The position numbers and the translations under genes were made by a program. The notes below the pieces were generated by a model, which made no database searches, was not told the origin of the DNA, and was given only the letters and a program-made list of their open reading frames with translations. From Paraphysomonas bandaiensis (Eukaryota; Chrysophyceae), in assembly GCA_965644295.1 (NCBI GenBank), contig CBFFRP010000433.1:310001-374000 (forward strand): a stretch of DNA of 64,000 nucleotides. Reading direction: 5' to 3'. This document shows positions 11,017 to 22,514 of the stretch, piece after piece (position 1 is the first letter of the stretch; each line of letters begins with the position of its first letter).

Positions 11017-11523
11017 TGTTAGCTATGCAACAGTGGCAATATAAACTAAAGCTACTGATATGGACAAGCTATTCAACGAGAAACTTGAAACATCATCATA
11101 GCAGCATAGGCATGTATCTCCATAACAAAAAAGTAACCGCTCTTCATGTTTTCGTGCCTTCACTGTACCGTATCTTGGACAGGCAAAACTTTCAGTTTTA
11201 GTGTATACAGTGATATAACATAATACCATTTGGACGGAGAGGAGTATATATAGCATATCAAGCATATCTAGAAATTCCTATAAAAACTAAAAAACATAGC
11301 CTTTTAGAAATAAATACCATTTTTTTCAAGACAAAAATTCGATATTCGAAAAAAGTGGATTTTGCTGTCCTATATATCTAGATATCCGGATATCACAGTC
11401 AGAATATGCATGTATGTATCTCGTATGTCCGAATGATCTCACAGTCATTCTCCATATGATCTCATTCTATTGATAGTATCATATACATATACACAAAGAT
11501 CTCAATAGATTCATATAAACCTT
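11017..11523. promoter_or_regulatory. Divergent promoter region, SPAG6 / K+ channel
   Basis: Half a kilobase between divergent starts at 11016 and 11524. It holds AT-rich sequence with short self-complementary pieces (ATCTAGATATCCGGATATC near 11378). No gene is visible. Confidence 0.35.
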
Positions 11524-13920
11524 ATGAATATGTTCATGGAAAGTCATCCAGAGCACCCTGGTGCATCTCTCTCACGAAAGAAACTAAAAGATCTTCCAAT
11601 CCTCATGCCATCCCACTACTGTCACACTAACATACTTGGAGTCCTAGTGAGTCATATGTATTCGATAATCCGTGTATTAGATATACTCATATACTACAGC
11701 GAAACTATCATTTGAATTGTATTGGGCGAGTGTTTATGACCTTTCAAGATCCTCGATCAAGGTCCCTACACATGAGACGTATGCGTGCTTGTGTTTATAT
11801 CTATATCAGTAAACTGGGGATGATGTTAAGAGTCATAATTAAGCTTACAATCGTACTCAACACGATTGCTTACGTACTTTCGTGGTCTCCGGACTTCATG
11901 TAGGTGTACATAACCCACTTAGAATACGTTATTTTATATACAAAATTCAGGGAGGCACCGGATGACTGCGAGAACCCTGTGTGCGATAACGACCCAGATT
12001 TATGTCCAGATAAAATGGTCTGCGCTCCCGTGAGCAATCATACGATGTACAAAACACAAATTACGTGCATGTTGGTGCTGCTTGTGGAGTTCATTGTAAC
12101 CGCTTCAACGTGCTGGAGTGTGCCTGCAAGGTGTGTTGAAACGCTGCAATTTTTTTATACACTCCATTACGGGAGCTTAACTGTGTGTAATATTTTATGT
12201 GATCTTTTCTGTTAAAATCATAAGTACATATACTACTTGTAGATTGGCTGGAGTTCTTGACCTGAAGTATGAGAAACAACGAGCTGCTGAATTAGAAAAC
12301 TCCGACAATTGTGACACGGACCTAGACGATATTATAAACAGAGATCTCTATGCGGAAAGTAGTGGAAGAATTAGATCAGCGTCTCTTTTGGGTATGTCTG
12401 GGCGGCTCTCTATGAAGGAAGGGTTTTTTCAGTGGAAGGTAGTAACACTATTGCGTGGATGAAAGTTTTTTCAATATCTACCGGTAATAATGCGATATTT
12501 TAATTTTATAATGTAGACCTCACACGAGGTGGATGCTGAAGTTGAATCTGACCCCACCTACCCCAGTTATATACAAGTTGCACGCTTTATCACTACAGGA
12601 AAAAATATACGCAGCTTTGTTGCTGTATTCCCTCTCTTGTGTGTGCTAATGATCACTTCCCATGAAGGTCAATATAGTGAATACACAACAGTTGCACGTA
12701 TGGTGACACTGGTCAAATTGGCGGATGTCATTTCTGGTAGGCGATCGACACATGTACTTTCACGTACAATGCTTCGAGCTTATCACACGTTACTCTTTAT
12801 GATGTGGTGTATATTCTTGACTGCAGTTTTAATCGGTTCAGTGGTGTTTCTACTAGAGCGTGGAGAGTATGTAATTAATGATGAGTATCCGGATGGTGCT
12901 TACTTGCGTCAGACAGTTACTGGTCACGGAAAAGAAGAATCACCATTCACATCAACAGGATTATCTCTCTACTGGGTTGTTGTCACTCTGACCTCTGTTG
13001 GTAAGGAAGAATATATGAGTTACAGTTCCTGGTTTGTCATGATTTTGTAATCATTCTTGACTGTTTGAGATGTGTACTTCAGATGTACTACAAGTATTTC
13101 GTGAATATCATGAGATGTATATAGTACTCACTATTCTATTATAGGCTACGGTGATTTGGTGTGCACTTCGACATGGGGCCGTCTCATTAGCTGCGTTCTG
13201 ATGATTTTATCCATATTCATTCTGGCACTTCCTATTGCCATTATTGGTCAAATTTTGACAGAAGAAGTGGACAAATATATGGCAGTGAAAGCTAATCGTG
13301 AGTCGAACATAGCGAAGCAGTTAGACATACGAGCATCGAATGTGCTCATTGAAAAGTATTCGAAGCGGCGTGAAAGTAGCCGAGATTCGATGGTAACCTC
13401 CGGGACTAGTCGTGTGTCTTTGCATGGCGCAGTGGTTCGAAATCCCCTAGCCGGAAAATCTCACAGACGAACTTATAACTCTCGATCTACAGAATCATTT
13501 GACTCTTTGAGTAACAGAGACTTTGCTGCTACAATGCATAACTCCATGGAATTACAACAACGTGGCTCATCTAACGAATATGAAACAGTTGAAAAACAGA
13601 GTGAAGCATGTAGTGCTAGACACAGCATGATCCCACAAGGTTTCCTTGACGAGAGTGCTTCTGACGCAGTTGTAAATGAAGACGGCGATGATTGTCAATC
13701 AATTACTGAGGGTTTACGAATTAATACAGTGGACCTCAAAGGCACCCCGTGCAATGATGGTACAGAGGATGAGGACTTGGAGACTTTAGAACGCGAGTTG
13801 AACCAACTTGAAGATGAATATTCGGTTCAAGTAAAAGTTTGTGCAAATCTACATCGTAGAATAGTACGTTTAATGAACGTTAGATGCAATATATTGACCG
13901 CTAAGCTATCTAAGCTTTAG
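11524..13920 (+). CDS. Kv-type voltage-gated potassium channel, 6 exons
   Basis: Exons 11524-11646, 11700-11899, 11951-12130, 12243-12438, 12517-13000 and 13145-13920 join in frame (652 aa). Helices in order: S1 (LRVIIKLTIVLNTIAYVLSW), an acidic Cys-rich S1-S2 loop, S2 (ITCMLVLLVEFIVTA), S3 (IRSFVAVFPLLCVLMI), S4 (ARMVTLVKLADVISGRR), S5 (LFMMWCIFLTAVLIGSVVF), a pore helix and filter TLTSVGYGD (about residues 389-397, split by intron 5), and S6 with the Kv ALPIAI hinge. The filter predicts K+ selectivity. S4 has few regularly spaced Arg/Lys, so voltage sensing may be weak. The S2-S3 linker is unusually long (roughly 110 residues). The C tail (>200 aa) is Ser/Arg-rich with an end coiled coil. 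No T1 domain is seen. Confidence 0.88.
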
Positions 13921-14637
13921 ATGTAGAAATAACAACTTGTTTTGACTTTTTTCATTTTTTAAAAGTGCATATATGTATACAGTGTTCGAAAAGTTGTCAT
14001 ATTGTATGTGGTATTGTTATGTCTCGTATCGGTGTTTGTAAGCGTGGAGTTCAATGAGAAATGTTAAGTGTGGACACTCGTGGAGTTTATAAAATACTTA
14101 GTAGAAGATTTTTGAAATTTAAGGTTACTATGTATACAAGTTCTTGTAGTGCAAATAAATGAGAGATAAAGTATCAGCTATGCTGATTTAGTTTTGTGTG
14201 CTACAGCAGTTTACTGTTGCTTTTCCGATTAATTTACAGTTATAGATATATGATATATTTATCCACGAGGTCCACGTTTGGTCGAGTCACCAACATTGGA
14301 CATTCGGATGGTGAGAAAACTTAAGTAAACGTATTTCAGTGTCTCCAACATTAGTTTATATCATATATCATCACATACATACATACATACACATGCATGC
14401 GTTTGCTGCAAATTAACGACTAATTTTGAGCATATATAACTTTCACCTAATCTCATAGTTCATTACAGTACCATCTAGTTCTCATTACTGCTTGCGCTTG
14501 TGACAGAAGAGCAATAACTGCTGTACATGCAATGAATAAACTGATTATTACCCAACAGCCCACTAGTACTCCAGCTCCACACTCTACTACTCTAGTACCA
14601 CTACTTATTACTTGATACTAGCCGGGGTCTCTGGAGC
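13921..14637. other. Intergenic DNA, 3' of the K+ channel
   Basis: AT-rich spacer. A short CATA run lies near 14376-14394, a small relative of the two large tracts. I see no gene. Confidence 0.4.
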
Positions 14638-14925
14638 TTAAAGCCATTTCTGATGCATTTCTTTTTTTACCAGTAAGTCGAGCTTATCCACTACCTCATC
14701 TGCATGGTCTTCGTTTTCCATTTCAAACATGGTTTCATGTTGTAAATCAGCACATAAATCAACGACGTACTTAGACTGAACTTTCACTGCGCACTCCAAA
14801 CGCTTTACTCCACTTTTCCCTCCAATGTTAACAGGCATAGTGCTTGCGTCATCTTCAATAACCTCGAGACACACAGCACAAATTGGTGCACTTCCATCCA
14901 CACTCTTAATTACTACATTTATCAA
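14638..14925 (-). CDS. Hypothetical small open frame or terminal exon, unrecognised
   Basis: A 95-codon frame ending in TAA at 14638. It begins with a non-ATG codon, so if real it is the last exon of a longer gene whose upstream exon I could not identify between 14930 and 15600. It has a CAVCLEV Cys pair, a charged acidic segment (FEMENEDHADEVVDKLDLL) and a basic end. The amino-acid mix looks more like coding than most frames nearby, but I recognise no family. It may also be a chance frame or gene remnant. Confidence 0.25.
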   Translation of the reverse strand: MINVVIKSVDGSAPICAVCLEVIEDDASTMPVNIGGKSGVKRLECAVKVQSKYVVDLCADLQHETMFEMENEDHADEVVDKLDLLVKKEMHQKWL

Positions 14926-15781
14926 CTACTGTATTCTTAAACTAAGGGGTTTAATTCGAATACTTTAATTCTTACATTTAGGAAAAGCCTAACAGGTCCC
15001 GGGATAGTTTTATAAGGGACGCTATTCCAGTTCCCATATGAGTCATACTGGGTAAATATTGGGCTATCCAAATGTTCTATTGAGCCAAAAACAGATCAAT
15101 ATACAAATTTTGAGATGAAATGGGGACTAGTTATCATCACAATGTCGTGAAGAGATATGCATTCTCTTTAAAGTCGATGTGATGACCAAACCTGGTGAAA
15201 CGGCCAAAACCTGGTGAAATATTGAAAATGTCGATTAATGTTGAGCTTTTGGTGCATGATGACATCAATAGATAAATGTCCAACCGCTCTTTTCTTATTG
15301 CCTGTCAGCTCTCTTTCATCGTTGCCCTGAATTTTGGCCACTGTCTTCTCAAAAATTGCACTGGCAACAATTCCTGCATCCCAGACTTGGGAAAATAATG
15401 TTTTTATGAAAATGCTTTCTAGTTTAGAGAAGAGTAATGAAAAACTTATAAAATGACATTACTTTACAAAACAGTTTAGTCGTCACTTTTTAGACTATAG
15501 AAAAACTCTACACAACCATGGTATATTTGGAAACCAAACCACGTCAATGGTGATAGACACGAGAAAATTGATATATGATGTGTAACTAAATATTCATAAA
15601 TCATTGCACATCAATATGATGATAAGATGTCCGTAGAACACAGACATTTAAATTGTCATACGTAGTGTTTCAATTAATGTATTCGAATACAACGACTTTT
15701 GTATCGTTCTATATCTTCTGCTCCCTTGGTATGTCTCGTCTAGAGACAGTACCCTGGTCAGGGGACAGTCTTTGTCTTCCT
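14926..15781. other. Intergenic DNA with short direct repeat
   Basis: Spacer before the cyclase 3' end. A near-duplicate 15-18 bp unit (CCAAACCTGGTGAAACGG / CCAAAACCTGGTGAAAT) occurs at about 15187 and 15204. No intact gene is visible. Confidence 0.35.
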
Positions 15782-18700
15782 TTACCTGTTGAAAAATGGA
15801 TGGTGCTTTGGCACATCATACATACTCAGGTAATAATTCAAGTGGCTTCCAGACTCCTCTTCACCTTCATCGATATTTATATTAAAATCTCTCATGTACT
15901 TTTGCTTCTCCAGATTCCAGAACAGGAGACCAAAAGCAAACTGCTTGTAGTCCTCATGTAGTGATGATTTCTCAAAATATTCGACGGTAAAACGATTACA
16001 CAAAACCTTTGTGCTACGGGCGGTACACATAAGAAGTGCATCATCAAGAGGCTTTAGAAAGGGTAGAGGCGGCACAAGGGTTCTGAAGTGGTCTAACGTA
16101 TGTTTGGCAACTAGCTGAAGACGATGCCTCATTCCCCCTCCTTGTCTGAAGACAACAGCCTCCTGGAGATTACAATCATCGTAAGAAAGTAAAATCTGTG
16201 CTGAGTATGCCACAAGAAAGAGAGAGATAATGCCCATTGGGCATATTTGTGGTCGCTGAATAAGCTTCTCCCCAGCAAACGCGATAGCATTAAGGCACTT
16301 CTCTCGCTCCATAACTTCCGTGTGGAGAAACTTCTTCCCACATACAGAAAGAAATCCATACAAGGCATAGTAATAGCACATCCCATAGTGACCCTTCTGT
16401 AGTCGTTTTATTTTGTTCAATACATGATAAGCATCAACAAACTGCCCCCGCATGATGTGAATCGCAACCATAATTTCGTTAGACCAAATTTTCTGAAGAG
16501 TAAGGTCACATTGAGCTAACAACTTGACCCTGTCGTGCACTTGCTGCGGATGACCGCACACGAAATGGATCCAGCTGATTATATTCTCAATCTGTAAGCG
16601 CAGCGGACTATCATCTTGCTTCAGCACAGTCCGTGTCGAGGCATTTAATAAGTGAACTTCCGCCTGCTGGAATTCACCAGTAGCAGCAACTAATACTCCA
16701 CGGTGTAACTGAATATATGAGTATCTCGTATCTTTTCTGTCTGTTATGGCATTAACATTGAACAATTTATACCAACTCTGTGCGGCCGCCATACCCTTCG
16801 AGAACAAAGAGGCTGTTGCCAGACCACTGCATAATCTCGCACGGCTATATAAATCTGATGAGGGAGTAAGGGAAAGTGATTTCAGATAAAACACTTCGGC
16901 GTTAGATAAGAGGCCCCGCATCATACATAAATCACCGTGATAGAAAAACATTTCCGCATATAAATTCTTTATTGTATTACTTTCGTAACATGATCGAAAA
17001 GGTATTTTCAGAACAGAATTGTTTATCCTGTTCATATGTACTGCCAAGAGACATAGATTGTGACTACGTGCTAGCTCTCCTAATCTGCGTACAAACTGTA
17101 ACCATATATTATATCCACAGCTAATACTCACTTGTAGGATAGTATACTCATGTGTGCTACGTATATGCACATTTTATACGTTGGGATCAGCTTGCACTTA
17201 GAACTGATACGCTTTGACAATTCCGACCTCGCCAAGTAACGACGATTGGCTGTGGCTTTTCCAAATTGATACGGCTTACTTAAAACACCACTAAAACTGT
17301 CACCCAGCGTGTGATGATTGGCACAACAATCCTCAATAACTTGATCCACACTACACTGGCATGTAGCCAGTTTTAGCAGCTGATGATAGTGACTGTACGA
17401 CGCAAGAAACAAGAAATCTATTTGTGACTTTTCAGCTGCTACTTCTGTATATTCAATTTCTTTCTGCAGGTTACGCGCACGAGAAAAATGGAATGCAAGT
17501 GCTTCTGCGTCGCTTACTCGCATCTCCTCAGAGTTCAAGGCGTACATCTCAGCAAGATCCAGGGCAATAATATCGTGTACTGCCTGTCGTTGACCTTCCA
17601 GCATTAGTGCGTAAATATTCTCACGAAAAGCTTTGTTCAAAAATGTGTAAAGTTTGGATTTGGAATCACGCGCAGAGGCGACGCCAGAACACTGAGACAC
17701 CATTCTTCTGGTACTTGAGCTGCGTGTCTTGGAGAGATAGGATACACATACTGTCGAATCGAGTCTTTCAGGCATGGCAAAAACACGCTTAATTATCCCC
17801 ATCTCTTCAAGTTCAACGAGAGCTTTCTCTACTTGAGAAATGATCACCCCATACCCCATTTTTTCTAAAGTTAAGTTAAGGGTATATACAGAAAAGTCAG
17901 TACCACACACAGAAGCCAGTTTTAAAAGGATCTTGTTCTCATGAGACAATCCATCAAATTCTTGCATTCCATATCGATTACCACTTGAGGGTGAGCTAGC
18001 GCCATACTTCATCTTGGACACACGCATTTCAATCTGCTTAATTTGTTCTACCACCAACCCCGCTATTCCTCCTCCACTCTTTGAGAGAATATTCGTCACA
18101 CTTTGATCGGACAAGATATTGGGCTCATTGGCCAACACAGAAGACCCTAGGGTAACTTCAATTAAGGAGCGGACGCTGTTCCGTGTAAATGTACCCAATG
18201 AAATTACATGGCAAAGGTAGCTTATATCGTCCATATCATTGACTCGGGCAGACCTATCGAATGATGTGTTATGAACATACCAGTTTCTTGATTTCTTGTT
18301 GCGATCCACAGGCCTCATTGATCCAAGGAATATACCGGAATCCATCACGGATAGTAGACGTAGAATTATTTCAAACGACTGCGAGTCACACCACTGCAGG
18401 TCCTCCATTATTAAAGTTTTAGTGCTAGAGGTATAAATGTAATGCTTGATAATTTCAGATGCTAACGAACATATCATTTCTTGTTTTCCTGTAGCCGAAA
18501 ATTGATCCAAGAGTTCCACCGGTGGCTTGGCTGCTGTACCAAAGCACACACGCAGTAGCGGCAACACTTCGTGAATAGTAAATACTGTAGTATTGGCCGC
18601 AACATCTATTCCATTCGGAGTTGCGGTGCTGAGCTTGTCGCTATACGACAAACTCCATGACTTATCACCAGAATAAAGGTATGAACTTCCTTCAAGCGCA

Positions 18701-21366
18701 GCAAGAACAGATTTACTCAATGACTTTCCTGAAACTCTACCCAACGGCACATCACGGGATTCAGACATCCCCGATCGACCAGATAAAGTACTTCCTGAAT
18801 TGTGTTTCGAGCAACGAGAGCTCTTCGAGCTAACGGTATTGCCAGAGCGAGCAATAGAGTTTTTCGAGCTTACTGATGAAGACCGTGAATCAAAGTTATC
18901 TGTATGGGGTGCCGCTTCCTTATTAGATATTCCACTAGCCCCCGATGTGTCCTCATCACATACATAATCAAAGGTCAAGGTCGAGAGGTACGTGCGGACA
19001 CGCGTTTCGATTGCAACATACATATCCTCTAAGAGATGTTCTTCGTAGTCCTCATTCACATCAGCGCCGGCGAGGTCCAATTCCTGGTCATCATTATCTT
19101 TAGAGGAATATCGGTCTTGAAAAAAACTCTTGCTATGGCGTCTAGTACGAGTACGCGACGAACGTTTAATTACAGGCTCTACATCATGGCCCAATAATAA
19201 TTTGAACAACTGTCGGATTACCTCGTAAGGTTCCATCATGTTAGCCAAATGACAATACAGCCGTGGAGCTCTATACAGTAAGTCTGAATTCTTTCTGATC
19301 AATTCGGTGATAAGAGCGCTTTTACCTAGTAATATATATCAGTAACAGTAACTTAAATATACTCTTCGCTCACCGTATCCAGGGCCACCAACAATAACAA
19401 ACTTATTCTGTAACCGAGTAGTCTGTGAGCACGGTGAGGCTATGGATGCACTTGCTTCGGAGTGAAACAGCTCATCATTTATAGTATTTAGTGAATTGAT
19501 CAAATACGTTCTCAATGCACTACTGAGCAGCGATAATTCGTGTCGTCGGCCCACGATTTTTTGTCGCTTATTCATATCAAATCGGCGCTGAGTGTCATCA
19601 GAAGTGTTCGTATCAGCAGTATGTTTCTGAGGCGAAAAGACAGCAACAGGTCTATCATACCCTTTCGCCTTAACTCTGGGTAAAGACTTAAACGTAAATT
19701 CATCTCGTGCATCATAGTGTACATTGCTATCCACTAGGATCTGTGATATATCACATTTTCCCATCAATCTGGCTGCCAAATTAACGCTGGAACCCATAAC
19801 TGCATATTCATGGCGGTATATAGACCCAACGTAGCCACAAAACACTGTACCTTGGGCGATGCCGATTCGGCATTGGATATCAAATTGTGACAGGTCGGCA
19901 CGGATACGAAAGGCTGATGTGATTGCCCGTACACTGTCGTCGGATGAACTGAATCCAGGAACTCCAAAACAGCAGATAATAACACAACCTTTGTCATCAA
20001 CTACATACTGCCGCAGTGATCCCTGCAATCGTTTCATCGAATCTAAAACAGTCAACAACGCTTGTTGTGGGCGAGTAATACGACCAGAGTTAAAGTCTTC
20101 GTCAAGATTGAAAAGTTGAATAAACATGGTGGTCACCAAGCGAAGCTCAGCAATATGTTCGGATGTATTTTTCGCGATCGCTTCACGCACACTCTGATTA
20201 ACAAACCTAGCCAACATTTTCTTGAACTCCTTCGGTTGAGCAACCACTGGAAGAGCATTCATGATTGCTGAACGGTGTAAAGTATCAAATTTAGCATATT
20301 CTGCTGTAGGTTTATCATCAGCATTGGGGGACGTGTCGATATAGATTTTAACGTGCTTCTTCGTGAAAAATGAGGAAAACGAAGGGGTTTGTTTTACAAT
20401 CTTTCGTTTGCCCATAATGCGAACGCTTCCTTGACTTGTAGTTATACCATCAAACTTTTTGCAAATATATGTGAAAGCGGTAGGAGATAAACATATTTCA
20501 CCAGTTTTCGCACTGGCTTCTGCAGCGCCCATCTCGGCCAATAGGGGTCCAGAGACAAGGAACTCCATTCTCTCTGTGGATCCAAGTGACATATAATGCA
20601 ATCTTCCAGCACTCATCCCACAATGTAATCGCAAAGAAACAGGTGCATCTTTGCTTCCGGAGTCATATTGTCCACACGTTGATAGCATATCCAAACCACA
20701 TTCTGTGGCACATTCGACACAGCTGCTGTGCGCAGTTGGAGATGCAGACAAAGGAGCGGTCCACATGACCAGCACAGCATCGCCGCAAAACTTCACCACG
20801 TCGCCTTTGTGTTTTCGGATAATATTTCCCAAGAGAATGGTGAAGAAATTGCTGTCAATAAATAAAGACGATGTTACATCAACAAAAATGAAAATACACA
20901 AGGATCCATGATAACGTCGTTGTGCAAGATCTACAAATCAATTCCACACATATCATCCACATACTCACTTGATATGTCGTTTTAAGTCTTCCACGTCCAG
21001 AGTAGATGCAAGCTTGGTAAATCCAGATATATCTGCAAGCAAGACACTGGCAAATACAGTTTCACAAAATACGTGACTTGCAACTTTGCCAAGGTGACTA
21101 CAAACAAATAAATCAGAGAAAATAATACATCCGTGGGTGACCTACATGCGTCTGAGGACACTTTCTTGAAGAGTTATAGAGGTTTGAGCCTTGAACTCCT
21201 TGACGGCCTTGGAGTTGTGTTTTTGTTCTGCGTATGTGTTGTGGGCCACATCAGTGGTCGATTTTGACCATATAAATTTCGATTTGGAACTTCCTCTCCA
21301 TGACATTGAGCGCCATGACACACTAGCAGACGAGATACTCTTACAAGATCGATCATCAACTGACAT
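15782..21366 (-). CDS. ADCY10: Soluble (bicarbonate-type) adenylyl cyclase, 5 exons
   Basis: Exons 21146-21366, 20969-21097, 19374-20851, 17132-19325 and 15782-17084 join in frame to 1774 aa. Order: a class III cyclase C1 domain with metal Asp in LLADISGF and KFCGDAVLVMW (residues about 90-145), a second domain C2 (about 350-485; RIGIAQGTVFCGYVGS, YAVMGSSVNLAARLM), a P-loop GGPGYGKSALI at about 605 formed across an intron, a STAND/AAA-type ATPase region, then a long helical TPR-like tail. This is the architecture of animal soluble adenylyl cyclase, which makes cAMP from ATP, is stimulated by bicarbonate and calcium, and acts in sperm flagella. C1 has the expected metal-binding Asp residues; C2 lacks them, as in the family. 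The 47-nt intron at 17085-17131 was chosen over two alternatives because it uses GTGAGT and holds frame. Confidence 0.93.
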
Positions 21367-21892
21367 TGTGATAAGATTGAATAGAAATAAATTACAATTC
21401 TAGATGAGAGAGATTCATATTCACACAGCCTCCAGATAAGAGCCCAGGCCCGCTGATCACATTGATATATTCCCCATTGAACACCTTTATAATCTCTGCA
21501 ATTTCGCCCAGAGAGGAATGTTCTTAGGAGGTAATATGAACAAGTTGATGCCTCGTCTATGTATGTATGTATAATATATAGAGGACTGTAGGAAGGAGGG
21601 TGAGAGATGGGACTGTATCTATAAGATTCCCCATACGTTTAACAGCCAGAGAATATAGAGTTTCTGGACCACCCAAGGTAGAAAACCCTTTGTTTTTGGG
21701 GAAGAGTATGACTGGAAAATCGCACTTCAACTTTTCCGTTGGAGTGATTGTATAAAATTTCATCACACAATGTACCAACCACCCTGTACGTTCGTAGATA
21801 GATTTATTGGTGCGTATGTATAAATACGTATGCCAGTGTGTATACATAAAAAAGGACAAAGCATCGAAAGGTACGTTGTGTCAACCCTGGAC
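21367..21892. promoter_or_regulatory. Upstream region of the adenylyl cyclase gene
   Basis: Non-coding spacer 5' of the cyclase start at 21366 and before the CATA tract. No gene is visible. Confidence 0.3.
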
Positions 21893-22300
21893 GTACATAC
21901 ATACATATATACATACATACATACATACATACATACATACATACATACATACATACATACATACATACATACATACATACATACATACATACATACATAC
22001 ATACATACATACATACATACATACATACATACATACATACATACATACATACATACATACATACATACATACATACATACATACATACATACATACATAC
22101 ATACATACATACATACATACATACATACATACATACATACATACATACATACATACATACATACATACATACATACATACATACATACATACATACATAC
22201 ATACATACATACATACATACATACATACATACATACATACATACATACATACATACATACATACATACATACATACATACATACATACACACATACATAC
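21893..22300. repeat. (CATA)n tetranucleotide microsatellite, ~408 bp
   Basis: About one hundred nearly perfect ATAC units, with small interruptions at the left (CATATATAC) and right (CACACATAC) ends. It sits about 215 bp upstream of the glycosyltransferase start. Long IHTY/YVCM frames on both strands here are pure repeat artefacts. Confidence 0.98.
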
Positions 22301-22514
22301 AGATACGTGTCGTAGTATGTATAATATACTGTACGTACAGACGATGTACACAGCAATGTATACGCATCTCCGTCCAGTGGGTGACTCTCTGGCCATATAG
22401 TTACTTTTACTGCGAACGTCAACCACACTGACCTCTCAGCAGATATCACCATCTCCCACCTCACCTCCATGTGTTATCTGTAACTCATTCCTGTCTCTCT
22501 TTGATATATCTTCA

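Noticed and set aside
11770-11812. A 31-nt intron (GTATGC...ATCAG) inside the second K+ channel exon
   Set aside because: Removing it shifts the frame into a stop before S1; retention preserves S1.
15653-15961. Plus-strand frame over the cyclase 3' end
   Set aside because: Antisense to the coding exon, with no independent support.
17117-17132. An 11-nt intron in the cyclase gene that would also keep frame
   Set aside because: A 47-nt intron from the same GTGAGT donor to CGCAG at 17085 keeps frame and is of normal length.
21763-22470. Long open frames of YVCM and IHTY repeats on both strands
   Set aside because: They are translations of the (CATA)n microsatellite and are open in several frames at once.
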